Of a stretch of DNA of 64,000 bases, positions 1-9,360 are shown one piece after another. The DNA is from Myxococcales bacterium (GTDB taxonomy: Bacteria; Myxococcota_A; Polyangia; Polyangiales; Polyangiaceae): contig JADJCA010000029.1 in NCBI GenBank assembly GCA_016703425.1, positions 186,001 to 250,000 on the forward strand, given 5' to 3'. The notes beneath the pieces were generated by a model that saw only the letters and a program-made list of their open reading frames with translations, made no database searches and was not told where the DNA came from. Numbering within the stretch: the stretch's first letter is position 1; each line of letters starts with the position of its first letter. The position numbers were made by a program, and so were the translations under genes.

Positions 1-1379
1 AGATCGATGGGCGTGGCCCGGCTGCCGGCGGCTTGCGAGACGAGGGCGTCGATGGCCTTCGGATCGACGTTCGTCACGATGTCGCTGCCAGGGAGCTCTT
101 CTTCGAGGAAGCTGTCGATCTCGCGGCCGATGGCCGCCGGCGTCGAGGCCGTGTCGTCGGTCAAGAGCGGCGTCAAGAAGAGGACGCGGGTCCGTTTGCG
201 CAGGCGCTTAATCTCGTCGACCTTCAAGCACGGGTAGGTGCGGGCCGTCACGGCGACGCGCCGCTCTTCGGTGATGTGAAAAACCTGGTGGTGCACCGGG
301 TCTTTCGCCGTGCCTCGCTCCGTGACCGTCACCTCGGCGTCGAAGAAGCCGCGCTTGATGTAAAAGTCGCGGAGCTTGTCGGCGAGGCGCGCTCCGTTGA
401 AGTCGTTCTCCGTCTCGAGCTCGAGCGCCGCCGTGAGCGTGTCGTCGTCGTAGGAGTCGTTCCCTTCGTAGCGCGGCAGGGTGCGCGGGCCCGCGTCGAC
501 GCGAACGCGCAGCGTCACCTTGCCGCGGAACCGCACCACGTCGTGCGACACCTTCGCTGCGAAGTATCCGCGCCCGCGGAGCTTCGCCGTGAGGTCCTCG
601 TCGGCGCCGTCGAGGGCCGCCTCGTTGGCGCGGTCTCCCGCCTTTACGCGGTAGCCCGCCGTGAGGGCTTTCTGTTCGTCGCCCTTGCCGCCGCTCACGT
701 AAAACGCGCGCTCCGCGAGGATGCGAGGGTCGTTTGGGGTGATCTCCAAGAGCAACACGGCGCGCAGCGGGTCGTCGGTGCTGCGCGTCGTGATGGTGAC
801 CTTGGCTTCCGGGTAGCCGCGACGCGCCAAGAGAAGCTCGATGCGCTCCTGCTTCTCGTAGAGGTCGGCGCCGATGAGCTCCGAGCCTTCTGCGAGATCG
901 GCCTCGCGAATGAGCTCGTCGCGATCGAGCTCGGCGCCGCCCAGGTCGATGGTCAAGGTGTCGATGATCTTCCGCGCCACGATGCGGAAGATGAGCCGCA
1001 CGCCGGCCGGTGTCGCCTCCGCGGAGGCCGACGCGCGCGCGAACCGACCGGTGCGCACGATCTCATGGATGGCGGAGCGCACGGCGGTCATCGAGAGCAG
1101 ATCGCCTGCTTTCACCGCCGTCGGCGTGGGCAAGACCTTCTGCCCCCAGCGCTCGCCTTCGAGGATGACGTCGACCTTGGCGATGCGCGCGCCAAGGAAG
1201 GCGGAGAGATCCGCGCCCTTCTCCAGTGTCGGGAGCGACGGGCGCTGCGGCGGGAGCGGCTCGGGCGTGAGACTAACGACTGCGTCGTCTTGGCCGCCTT
1301 GCCCCTTGGGAGGGTCGGCGGCGATGGCAACACGCGAGAAGGCGAGCGCGGCGCACAGACATAGAACCAGGGCGCGCAT
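1..1379 (-). CDS. Omp85-family outer-membrane assembly protein (BamA/TamA type), 3' end outside window
   Basis: The reverse strand reads open from an ATG at 1379 to the window edge, about 459 codons. The first 22 residues (MRALVLCLCAALAFSRVAIA) are a clear signal peptide. After it come several POTRA-like units, seen as recurring helix-turn-strand patterns such as RRGYPEAKVTI, RGRGYFAAKVS and KRGFFDAEVTV. The C-terminal beta-barrel would lie beyond position 1. Omp85 proteins insert or translocate proteins at the outer membrane. The gene lies 38 bases downstream of tamB on the same strand, so the pair is probably a TamA/TamB-type translocation module. Choice between BamA and TamA cannot be made without the barrel; the tamB neighbour favours TamA. 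Confidence 0.85.
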   Translation of the reverse strand, partial: MRALVLCLCAALAFSRVAIAADPPKGQGGQDDAVVSLTPEPLPPQRPSLPTLEKGADLSAFLGARIAKVDVILEGERWGQKVLPTPTAVKAGDLLSMTAVRSAIHEIVRTGRFARASASAEATPAGVRLIFRIVARKIIDTLTIDLGGAELDRDELIREADLAEGSELIGADLYEKQERIELLLARRGYPEAKVTITTRSTDDPLRAVLLLEITPNDPRILAERAFYVSGGKGDEQKALTAGYRVKAGDRANEAALDGADEDLTAKLRGRGYFAAKVSHDVVRFRGKVTLRVRVDAGPRTLPRYEGNDSYDDDTLTAALELETENDFNGARLADKLRDFYIKRGFFDAEVTVTERGTAKDPVHHQVFHITEERRVAVTARTYPCLKVDEIKRLRKRTRVLFLTPLLTDDTASTPAAIGREIDSFLEEELPGSDIVTNVDPKAIDALVSQAAGSRATPID

Positions 1380-1417
1380 CGCGGCGAGGGAGTCTACTCG
1401 CACTCGTCCCCGCGACC

Positions 1418-4400
1418 CTACCGGAACTCGAAGCGCCACCGAACCTCGGCGCCGAGGTTACCGACCGTCGACGAAGCGGCATCGTTGATGTTGTCGTAGG
1501 TGCCGCGAAGGCTCCAGTCGCGACTGAGGCGCCACTCGATGTTGCTGCGGAGCTCACGATCCTCGGCGAGGCTCGTCGTGACGCTGGCGCGCACGTTCTC
1601 GGTGATGCGCTTGCCGAGCGTGACCTGCGGCTCGGTGCGCCCCGTTCGCGACGAATACGCGCTCCCGAAGCGGAAGTCGTCGATGACCGGCACGGCTTTC
1701 TTCACGGCGCTGTCGGCGCCGCTCGCGGCCGCGATGGCTTCAAGGGCGGCGCCGGCGCCGAGCGCGCCGGCCTGCAGTTGGTCGAGCTCGGTGCGGGTCA
1801 TGCCGACCGTCAAGAGGAGGACGATGTCCTCCTGTGAAAGCGGCGGATCGCTCGTCATGTCGAGCTTCAGGTTGTCGACCTCGCCGTAGGCGTGGAGCGT
1901 GATGCGCCAGAGGCCCGCCTGCCGGCCGGCGCCGGAGACGTTCGCCGAGTCGCCCATGCGGCGGTACTCGGTCATGGCCACGACGTCGATGTTCGGTGCG
2001 ATGCGCGTCGGGTCGTCGAAACGCAAGAGCGCTTGACGGACCTCGAACTCGCTCGAGCGGAAGTGAAAGCGCCCGCCCGGCTGCGACTTGAGCTCGCCGC
2101 GAAGTCCGATCCGCTGGTTGGTGCCGACGACCTGGAGCGCGTCTGACTCGATGCCGAGCTGCACGTCGACCATGTTGTTGCGAATGCGGAGCGGCGTGCG
2201 AGCCCGCACGTTGATGTCGAGGGTGACCGAGTCGAGGGTCGGGTCGTAGCTCTCCACGGTGGCGCGCCGCGCCTTCGGATCGCCGAGCGAGCCGGTCAGC
2301 GCCATGGGGCGCGAGTATTCGAACGAGGTGATGAGCACGTCGCCGGCGACGTGGGGCAGCTTGCCCCGCCCGCCGCGGGCGTTGGTGGGCGGTGAGAGCT
2401 CGAGGACCAAGTCCGCGTCGGCCGTCAGCTTGATGCCGTCGTCGGGCGCGAAGCGGACGCCCCGTGCAGCGACACCGACCTCGCCGGCGCCGAAGCCCAT
2501 GCCGCGCAGCGGCAGGCGGCCTGTCAGGCCGAGCGTTCCGCCAGCGAAACGCGCGTTGCCGCGCGCGATGCGAATCTCGTTCGAATCGGCTTCGACCTCG
2601 ACGTTGACCGCTGTGATGGCGCTCGGTAGCCCTTGCACGACGAAGTCGCCGTTGGTGATGGCGACGCGTCCCTGGACGTCGGGGCTCACGGCCCGGCCCT
2701 TCACGCGAACGACGCCCGCCAGCTGCCCTTGCGCCTTCTGAATGCGCGGGATCGTGCCGGCCAAGACGCCGAGGTCGATGGGGTCGAGCTGCGCCGCGAG
2801 GTCGAGCTCGGCGCCGCGCGTGATCTTCTTGGCGGTGCCGCTCAGGCGTACGGTCCCCGCGAGGCCGTTTTCGGCGCGCAGCTCGAAGGCCAAGGGCGGC
2901 ACCGTCATCGCGTCGTCCTTCACGGAGAGGCGCACGTCGGTGGACTTGAGCGAGAGCCGTTGGCCGCCTTGCGTCACCGAGAGCTCGGTCGGCGAAAAGT
3001 CGATCTTCGCTTTGGAGTAGTCGCTCTTCCGGAGACCCGAGAGCACGAGGCCGCCGCTCAATGTCCCCTCCGTGGGCGCGCCTTCTGTTGCCTCGTCGCC
3101 TTCGGTGCCGGTCGTTGTTGCGAGGCGTGTGACGCTGCCGAGGTCGAGCTTCTTGAGCTCGATGTCAGCCTTGAAGGCCGGATCGTCTTCGCGCGTCATC
3201 GACGCGTCGTTGATCTTCACCTGTCCACCGAAGAGCTCGCCGTTGATGCGGGTCTCCCCGTGGACCGACTTGTCTCTGAGGTACGCGTCTTTGTCGAAGG
3301 CTTCGAGGATCGGGGCCCCGCACCCGCTCTTGCCGACGACCTTGGCCTTTGTTGTTGGCGCCTCCTGCATTTTGAAATGCAGCCGCGACGGTCCGAAGCG
3401 CGTCCCGCGGAGGAGTGTGGGGCTCACGTCGAGGTCTCCGTCGATCGTGTACTCGTCGACGGTCCCGCTCAACCTTGCAAAACCCGCTGCCGTGGCCTCG
3501 AGCTTCTGCCCGAGCGGTCCCAGCGTCTGAACGGTCGACAGCGGGACGCCCTGGATGACCACGTTGCCGGAGATGCGGCCCTTCGTCACGGCGGCGGAGC
3601 CGAGGATCGTGCCTCCCTGCGGTCCGGGAGTTCCCGGGGCTCGCGACGACGGGCGCAGCTTGCGGAGGCTAAACGAGTGCACCTGGATGTCGGCGCCGTA
3701 GAGGCCCGCGAGTCGATCTCGCCACTCGTAGTCGAGGTCGACCTCGCCGTCGTCAAAGCGCTCACCGAAGAACGTGACGTCTTTGAGCTTCGCGTGCGCG
3801 TCGATGTCGACGAAGCCGCCGCCGCACGGGTCGCGCGGTCCGCCGAGGGCGATGTGGACGTTGGAGCGCGTGGCCAAGGAGCCTTCGATCTCCTGGAAGC
3901 GCGGGTCGTCCTCCATGTGCCACAGCGCCAGAAAGTCTCTGAAGTCGAACGACGGCGACGTCACGACACCGTCCATGGCGAGGCCCGCGGCGCCGCCGAA
4001 GTCGATGGTCGCCGTGGGCATCTCGTAGTGGCTCTTGCCCTTGGTGGCCTTCACGTTGGTGAGGCCAACGACGAGATCGCGAAAGCGGACGTGCGCCGCG
4101 GTGATGTTGCCGAAGGGAATGTCGCCGATGGAGAAGGCCTGAATGGTGGCGTCGGCCTCGATGCGAGGATCGCCGAAGGCACCGGTCACCTCCACCTGCG
4201 CGTCGGCCTGCCCCGAGATAGTGACGTTGCCGAGCGGTGAGAGCTCGCCGAGGTCGAGCTTGGCGGCCGGAAGCTCGACGCGGAGGATCTCGTTGTAGCC
4301 GAGCGAGACGAGGCCGCCCTCGATGAGGCTCTTGGGGGTCGTGACCTTCAGCCGCTGGAACTGAACGCCGTCGTGGCGGATGGCGACGTGCGCGTTGAGC

Positions 4401-5863
4401 AGCGCCTGCGGCACTCCGATGAGCCGCGACTTGATCTTGCTCTTGGGGCTGTCGGCGGGCGCGTCGTAGACGGCGAAGCCTTCCGTCTTGGCCGCGAGGT
4501 CGCCGTCGAGGCGGAGAGGAATGATGGTGCCCGCCATGGTGGCGACCTTGCCCTCTTGGATGTCCCAGGCGACGTGCGAGTGGGGGTGCACGCCGAGATC
4601 GCGCAAGAGCGACGTGAAGTTGAGGCCCTTGATCTCGAGGCCAGTCTTCAGAGGAATGCCTTTGACGAAGGGCTGGACCTCTACATCGCTCAAGGTGACG
4701 TTGGCGTCGCCGACGACGACGGCGAGCCTGGGCGCCATGACCACGTCGCCGCGCGTCCTCAGCTGGCCCTCGAGCTTCTCGGCGAAGCGGTAGTGCGTGA
4801 TCTGCAGCCCGGCGCCGCGAATCGAGCCGTCAAGCTCGGGGAGCCTCATGCCGTCGACGAAACGCATCTCGACGTCGACGCCGACCCACCCGTCATTCGG
4901 GGGCATCGACACGAAGCGCTCGCCGAGTCCGATGGGAGCGCGCGCCTTCACGTGGCCGGAGATCTGCGGCAGCGCCTCGGTGTCTTTCGGCAGACGCACG
5001 CGCAGTTGGCTCAGCGAGGCGTCGACGCGCCGCCGATCGTCTTCCGGAAGGCCGCAAGCGGGCATCGTCCCTTTGGCCGGATCCAGGTCGACGGACGCCG
5101 CGAGCGCCAGCCGGTGGACCGTGATGGCGTCGGGATCGATGCGTAAGGTGCCTTTGAGGTCGCAGAGCCGATCTTCGTCGAAGGCTCTCTCGCCGGCGGC
5201 GCTCGTCCGCTCACGCTCCACCGTCCCCGAGCTGACCCACAGCTTCGTCTCGAACGACGAGCCGGCCCGCACGTCGTCTTGCGCCTCGAGGTCGAGGTCG
5301 AGGCCTTTGCCGCGAAGCGTGGTCTCGTCGATGCGGACGTCGAAGGCCCCCTCGGTGATGGCGATGGCCTTGAAGGGCGCGTGAAAGGGACCCGAGGCCG
5401 TCTTGTCGGACTCGGGCAGCTTGATGGCGAGGTTCTTGAGCTCGCCCTTCTCGAGGACGACGCGAACGGTGGGGCGCTCGATGCTCACTTGGTCGATGGC
5501 GACCTTGCCGGCGAGCAAGCCAAAGAGCTTCGGCCGCACGACGAGCCGCTGCGCGAGGAGGGCCGGCGGGCCCCCGTCGCTCGATTCAATGCGTACGTCG
5601 CGCAGCACGAAGGCGAGCGGCACGAGCGACACCTCGACGCTGAAGGTGCCCGCGACCTTCTGCGCCCGCGCGACCTCCTCAACCTTCGCTGCGGCCCACT
5701 TCCTCACAGCCGTTGAGCGGAGACCCATGGCGAGCGCCACCGGCAGGAGCGCCAACGTCGCCAAGAGCAAGCACAGGACTCGCGCAAAGATCCGCCCGAG
5801 GTCGCGTCGTCGCGGCCGCGAGGGGCGTCGTTCGTGCACGCGATCTGCGTAGCCAGTGCTCAT
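1418..5863 (-). CDS. tamB: TamB / AsmA-like translocation and assembly module protein
   Basis: A protein of 1481 residues with an N-terminal membrane anchor (about residues 24-46, leucine and valine rich after an arginine-rich stretch) and a very long beta-rich body, as in TamB (DUF490) proteins. The last 300 residues have the TamB signature: a run with LRIRNNMVDVQLGIESD, then RITENVRASVTTSLAEDREL, ending in an aromatic strand finishing WRFEFR. TamB spans the periplasm, forming a lipid-conducting groove and working with the Omp85 protein TamA. The Omp85 gene follows directly, supporting the call. The length is typical to slightly long. The region near 5287-5306 contains a short run of the same GAGGTC hexamer that forms arrays elsewhere in the window. 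Confidence 0.9.
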   Translation of the reverse strand: MSTGYADRVHERRPSRPRRRDLGRIFARVLCLLLATLALLPVALAMGLRSTAVRKWAAAKVEEVARAQKVAGTFSVEVSLVPLAFVLRDVRIESSDGGPPALLAQRLVVRPKLFGLLAGKVAIDQVSIERPTVRVVLEKGELKNLAIKLPESDKTASGPFHAPFKAIAITEGAFDVRIDETTLRGKGLDLDLEAQDDVRAGSSFETKLWVSSGTVERERTSAAGERAFDEDRLCDLKGTLRIDPDAITVHRLALAASVDLDPAKGTMPACGLPEDDRRRVDASLSQLRVRLPKDTEALPQISGHVKARAPIGLGERFVSMPPNDGWVGVDVEMRFVDGMRLPELDGSIRGAGLQITHYRFAEKLEGQLRTRGDVVMAPRLAVVVGDANVTLSDVEVQPFVKGIPLKTGLEIKGLNFTSLLRDLGVHPHSHVAWDIQEGKVATMAGTIIPLRLDGDLAAKTEGFAVYDAPADSPKSKIKSRLIGVPQALLNAHVAIRHDGVQFQRLKVTTPKSLIEGGLVSLGYNEILRVELPAAKLDLGELSPLGNVTISGQADAQVEVTGAFGDPRIEADATIQAFSIGDIPFGNITAAHVRFRDLVVGLTNVKATKGKSHYEMPTATIDFGGAAGLAMDGVVTSPSFDFRDFLALWHMEDDPRFQEIEGSLATRSNVHIALGGPRDPCGGGFVDIDAHAKLKDVTFFGERFDDGEVDLDYEWRDRLAGLYGADIQVHSFSLRKLRPSSRAPGTPGPQGGTILGSAAVTKGRISGNVVIQGVPLSTVQTLGPLGQKLEATAAGFARLSGTVDEYTIDGDLDVSPTLLRGTRFGPSRLHFKMQEAPTTKAKVVGKSGCGAPILEAFDKDAYLRDKSVHGETRINGELFGGQVKINDASMTREDDPAFKADIELKKLDLGSVTRLATTTGTEGDEATEGAPTEGTLSGGLVLSGLRKSDYSKAKIDFSPTELSVTQGGQRLSLKSTDVRLSVKDDAMTVPPLAFELRAENGLAGTVRLSGTAKKITRGAELDLAAQLDPIDLGVLAGTIPRIQKAQGQLAGVVRVKGRAVSPDVQGRVAITNGDFVVQGLPSAITAVNVEVEADSNEIRIARGNARFAGGTLGLTGRLPLRGMGFGAGEVGVAARGVRFAPDDGIKLTADADLVLELSPPTNARGGRGKLPHVAGDVLITSFEYSRPMALTGSLGDPKARRATVESYDPTLDSVTLDINVRARTPLRIRNNMVDVQLGIESDALQVVGTNQRIGLRGELKSQPGGRFHFRSSEFEVRQALLRFDDPTRIAPNIDVVAMTEYRRMGDSANVSGAGRQAGLWRITLHAYGEVDNLKLDMTSDPPLSQEDIVLLLTVGMTRTELDQLQAGALGAGAALEAIAAASGADSAVKKAVPVIDDFRFGSAYSSRTGRTEPQVTLGKRITENVRASVTTSLAEDRELRSNIEWRLSRDWSLRGTYDNINDAASSTVGNLGAEVRWRFEFR

Positions 5864-5982
5864 CGTTGGTAGGACGCCTGCGGTCGTGCTCTAAGTCATG
5901 GCGGGGCCCCGATGAGCCTCCGTCACGCTCCCAAGAGCGTAGCGTCACGGGGCCAAGGTGCCTATTTTCTAGGGGTTTTTCG

Positions 5983-6701
5983 ATGCGTCGCCGCTCACTA
6001 GGGGTCAAGTACCGAGACGAGCTGCTTTCCGCGCGGATTGTGCGGTTGGAGGCGGAGGACCCCCAGGGGGTCATCGACCGGCTTGAGCCCTTCGTCAACG
6101 AGCGGCGGCGAGAGCGTCTTTTGACGGTCATTGGGCGGCGCTTGGACAGCGTGCGAGTGGGCTTCGAGTCGCCCCACGATCCGCACAACGGGGCCGCGGT
6201 CATTCGCTCCTGCGAGGCGTTCGGCGTGCAGCGCCTCCACGTGATGGAACAAAAGGAGCGGTTCCTCTCGGCGGCGTCCGTCTCGAAGAGCGCCGAAAAG
6301 TGGATCGACGTGCACACGCATGGCACCATCGAGGAGGGCGTCGCCGCCCTGCGCGGCGCCGCTTGCGAGCTCGTGGCGGCCCACCCTGACGGCACGCTCA
6401 TACCCACGGATCTCGCTGGGATTCCGCGCCTCGCTCTGATTCTCGGCAACGAACGCGATGGCCTGGCCCGGAGCTCATGAGCGCCTGCGCCCGGTCCGTG
6501 CGGGTCCCGATGCGCGGCTTCGTCGAGAGTCTCAACGTGAGCGTCACGGCGGCCATTCTCCTCTCGGCCGCCACGGCGGGCCGCAGCGGTGACCTCTCTC
6601 CAGCGGACCGGAAGCGCCTCTACGCGCGCGGGCTGTACCTCTCGGTCCCCCACGCAGACGACCACTTGGGGTTTCCGCCGAGCCCGCTCGAGTCGGGGTA
6701 G
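5983..6701 (+). pseudogene. TrmH/SpoU-family RNA 2'-O-methyltransferase, broken by one frameshift
   Basis: The ATG at 5983 follows an AGGGG ribosome site. The first frame carries SpoU motif 1 (DPHNGAAVIRSCEAFG) and the start of motif 2 (LALILGNERDGLA), then stops at 6480. Motif 3 (VRVPMRGFVESLNVSVTAAI) continues in another frame from about 6477 to the stop at 6701. One extra C in the CCC run at 6467-6469 would read GLAPELMSA and join the two halves into one protein of about 239 residues, normal for the family. These enzymes methylate ribose in tRNA or rRNA using SAM bound in a trefoil knot. All three motifs are intact, so a sequencing error is as likely as true inactivation. It is divergent from tamB. 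Confidence 0.8.
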
Positions 6702-6815
6702 GGTAGGCGCCCCGCCAGGTAGATGGCAGGTAGATCACCCGCCCCGAAAATCGTGCGATGATGTCCCCGCCCGCCGGGCCACGGCGGCGCGTGTGCAGTC
6801 GAAAGGGAGTGCGTT

Positions 6816-7406
6816 TTGGCGACGGAGAACGAAGAGAAGACCGGGCCCGCGGAGGAGACGCAAGGCGAGGCTACGCCCCAAGAAGGCCAACACGCCGCGG
6901 ATCCCTTGGCCGAGGCGAAAGCCGAGGCGGCGCGCATGAAAGAGATGTGGATGCGAAGCGCGGCCGACTTCGACAACTTCCGCAAGCGCGCCCGCAAGGA
7001 GGTCGACGACGCGAGGCGCGGCGGGCGGGAAGATCTCTTGAAGGAGCTCCTTCCGGTCTTCGACAACCTCGAGCGCGGCGTGCAGAGCGCCCAGCGGGCC
7101 ACCGACGTGAAGGCCGTCTCCGATGGCCTCGCGATGATCTTGAAGCAGTTCGAAGGCACCTTGTCTCGCGTCGGCATCGCCCGCGTAGCGACCATCGGCG
7201 TGGCCTTCGATCCGACGCAGCACGAAGCCATTCAGCAGGTCGAGACCGACGAACACCCGGCCGGGACCGTCGTGGCGGAGGTGCAGGCGGGATACAAACA
7301 AGACGAGCGCCTCGTGCGCGCGGCCATGGTGGTGGTGGCGAAGCCCGAAGAGCACCTCCACGGCCGACGGCACGAACTGAACGCCCCGCTAGGGACGGCT
7401 CCTTAG
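6816..7406 (+). CDS. grpE: GrpE nucleotide exchange factor
   Basis: A 196-residue protein that releases ADP from DnaK. The start chosen is TTG at 6816, 7 bases after an AAAGGGAG ribosome site; the first 45 residues are acidic and probably disordered. The long dimerisation helix follows (WMRSAADFDNFRKRARKEV), then the conserved beta-domain with GVAFDPTQHEAI and the closing VVAEVQAGYKQDERLVRAA block. dnaK starts 19 bases downstream on the same strand, the usual partnership, so the two are very likely co-transcribed. I see no CIRCE element (HrcA site) upstream, so heat-shock control, if any, is by another route. Confidence 0.95.
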   Translation: MATENEEKTGPAEETQGEATPQEGQHAADPLAEAKAEAARMKEMWMRSAADFDNFRKRARKEVDDARRGGREDLLKELLPVFDNLERGVQSAQRATDVKAVSDGLAMILKQFEGTLSRVGIARVATIGVAFDPTQHEAIQQVETDEHPAGTVVAEVQAGYKQDERLVRAAMVVVAKPEEHLHGRRHELNAPLGTAP

Positions 7407-7425
7407 GAACGTTGGAGACTAGAGC

Positions 7426-9294
7426 TTGGGCAAGGTCATCGGAATCGACCTAGGTACGACGAACTCTTGCGTGGCGGTCATCGAGACCTCGGCCACCGGG
7501 AAGATCGACGTGCGCATCATCCCCAACGCCGAGGGCGCGCGCACCACGCCGTCGATCGTCGCGTTCACCACGGGCGGCGATCGCTTGGTGGGGCAGTCGG
7601 CGAAGCGTCAAGCCGTCACCAACGCACAGAACACCGTCTACGCCGTGAAGCGCCTCATGGGCCGCAAATACGCGTCCGACGAGGTCGAACGGCAACGCAG
7701 CCTGGTCCCCTACAAAGTGGTCCAAGCGCCCAACGGTGACGCCTGGGTTGAGGTCGGCGGCCGCGCCATGTCGCCGCCCGAGGTGAGCGCCATGGTGCTC
7801 GCCAAGATGAAGGAGATCGCCGAGTCGTTCCTCGGCGAAGACGTCACCGAGGCCGTCGTCACGGTCCCCGCGTATTTCGACGACGCCGCGCGCCAGGCCA
7901 CCAAAGACGCCGGACGCATCGCCGGCCTCGAGGTGAAGCGCATCATCAACGAGCCGACGGCCGCCGCGCTCGCCTATGGCCTCGAGAAGAAAGAGACCGA
8001 GCGCATCGCCGTCTACGACTTGGGCGGCGGCACCTTCGACATCTCGATCCTCGAGATTCGCCAGGGCGTCTTCAACGTCAAGGCCACCAACGGCGACACC
8101 TACCTCGGCGGCGAAGACTTCGATCTTCGCATCATCGACGCGCTCGCCGATGCGTTCCAGAAAGAGAGCAGCATCGATCTTCGCAAAGAGAAGATGTCGC
8201 TCCAGCGCCTCAAAGAGGCGGCCGAGAAGGCGAAACACGAGCTGTCGTCGTCGCTCGAGACAGAGATCAACCTGCCCTTCGTGGCCGTGAGCTCGTCGGG
8301 CGAACCGCTCCATCTCATTCGGACGATGACGCGCTCCGAGCTGGAGCTCTTGACCGGTGAGCTTGTCGAGCGGTCCCTCGCGCCGTGCAAGCAGGCCCTC
8401 GAGGACGCCAAGCTCACCATCGACAACATCGACAACGTCGTCCTCGTGGGCGGCATGACGCGTATGCCCGCCGTCCAGGAGGCGGTGAAGCAGTTCTTCG
8501 GCAAAGAAGCCCAACGCGGCGTCAACCCCGACGAGGTCGTCGCCGCCGGTGCGGCGCTTCAGGGCGCAGCGCTCACGGGCAACGACGCCGTCGAGGTGCT
8601 CCTGCTTGACGTGACGCCGCTGTCCTTGGGGGTCGAGACGGGCGGCGGTGTCTTCACGCCGCTCATTCCGCGCAACACCACGATCCCCACCGAGAAGAGC
8701 GAGATCTTCACCACGAGCGTCGACAACCAGGCCTTCGTGCCGGTGCACGTCCTGCAGGGCGAGCGCCCCATGGCCGCCGACAACCGCAGCCTCGCCAACT
8801 TTGAGCTCACGGGCATTCCGCCGGCTCCGCGCGGCGTCCCGAAGATCCAAGTGACCTTCCACTTGGATGCCGACGGAGTGGTGAACGTCGACGCGAAAGA
8901 TCTTGGCACCGGCCGCTCGCAGAAGGTTCGCGTCACACCGACGAGTGGCCTCACGCAGGAAGAGGTCGACCGGCTCATCGCCGAGTCGGAGACCTTCAAG
9001 GCTGGCGACGAGCAGCGAAAAGCGTTGGCGGAGCTCCGCAATCAGGCCGAGACGCTCCTTTACACGACCGACGCCGCCCTCGAAGGCTACGCAGACCTCG
9101 TCGAGGCGACCGTGCTCGAGGAGACCAAGCAACAAGCCATCGACCTTCGCGAGCTCTTGGCGGGGAACAACCTCACGGCCCTCCGTGAGGCGTACCAAAA
9201 GCTCGAGGCCATGACCTTCTCCATCGCCGAGTCGATGTATGGCGATCTCGACGCCGGGGCGGGCGGCGAAGGTGGCGGCACCGAGCCGGCGTAG
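7426..9294 (+). CDS. dnaK: Hsp70 chaperone DnaK
   Basis: A 622-residue Hsp70. It opens with the phosphate-binding loop GIDLGTTNSCVAV from a TTG at 7426, followed by AVVTVPAYFDD, the second phosphate loop YDLGGGTFD, the adenosine-binding VLVGGMTRMPAVQ, and the linker region with LLLDVTPLSLGVET. The substrate-binding beta-sandwich and helical lid come after residue 390. The C-terminus is glycine rich and lacks the usual acidic EEVK-like end. It acts in the cytosol with GrpE (encoded just upstream) and a DnaJ that is not in this window. Upstream GGAGACTAGAG is a plausible ribosome site. No anomalies. Confidence 0.97.
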   Translation: MGKVIGIDLGTTNSCVAVIETSATGKIDVRIIPNAEGARTTPSIVAFTTGGDRLVGQSAKRQAVTNAQNTVYAVKRLMGRKYASDEVERQRSLVPYKVVQAPNGDAWVEVGGRAMSPPEVSAMVLAKMKEIAESFLGEDVTEAVVTVPAYFDDAARQATKDAGRIAGLEVKRIINEPTAAALAYGLEKKETERIAVYDLGGGTFDISILEIRQGVFNVKATNGDTYLGGEDFDLRIIDALADAFQKESSIDLRKEKMSLQRLKEAAEKAKHELSSSLETEINLPFVAVSSSGEPLHLIRTMTRSELELLTGELVERSLAPCKQALEDAKLTIDNIDNVVLVGGMTRMPAVQEAVKQFFGKEAQRGVNPDEVVAAGAALQGAALTGNDAVEVLLLDVTPLSLGVETGGGVFTPLIPRNTTIPTEKSEIFTTSVDNQAFVPVHVLQGERPMAADNRSLANFELTGIPPAPRGVPKIQVTFHLDADGVVNVDAKDLGTGRSQKVRVTPTSGLTQEEVDRLIAESETFKAGDEQRKALAELRNQAETLLYTTDAALEGYADLVEATVLEETKQQAIDLRELLAGNNLTALREAYQKLEAMTFSIAESMYGDLDAGAGGEGGGTEPA

Positions 9295-9304
9295 CGCGAT
9301 TCGG

Positions 9305-9360
9305 GCTAGCTCGTCAGGCTAGCTCGTCGGGCTAGCTCGTCAGGCTAGCTCGTCAGGCTA
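9305..9360. repeat. 13-bp tandem repeat, four copies, between convergent genes
   Basis: Four head-to-tail copies of GCTAGCTCGTCAG start at 9305, 9318, 9331 and 9344 (the second has GG in place of AG), followed by a partial fifth copy. The array fills the gap between the dnaK stop and the end of the convergent glycosyltransferase, whose stop codon overlaps the last bases. Each unit contains the self-complementary GCTAGC, so the array can fold, but there is no terminator-like U tract. Confidence 0.85.

Noticed and set aside
33..1364. A long forward open frame over the first gene
   Set aside because: It is antisense to a convincing signal-peptide and POTRA-bearing gene and has no recognisable domain.
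6702..6815. A CIRCE/HrcA operator upstream of grpE
   Set aside because: No sequence resembling the TTAGCACTC inverted repeat is found before the grpE start.
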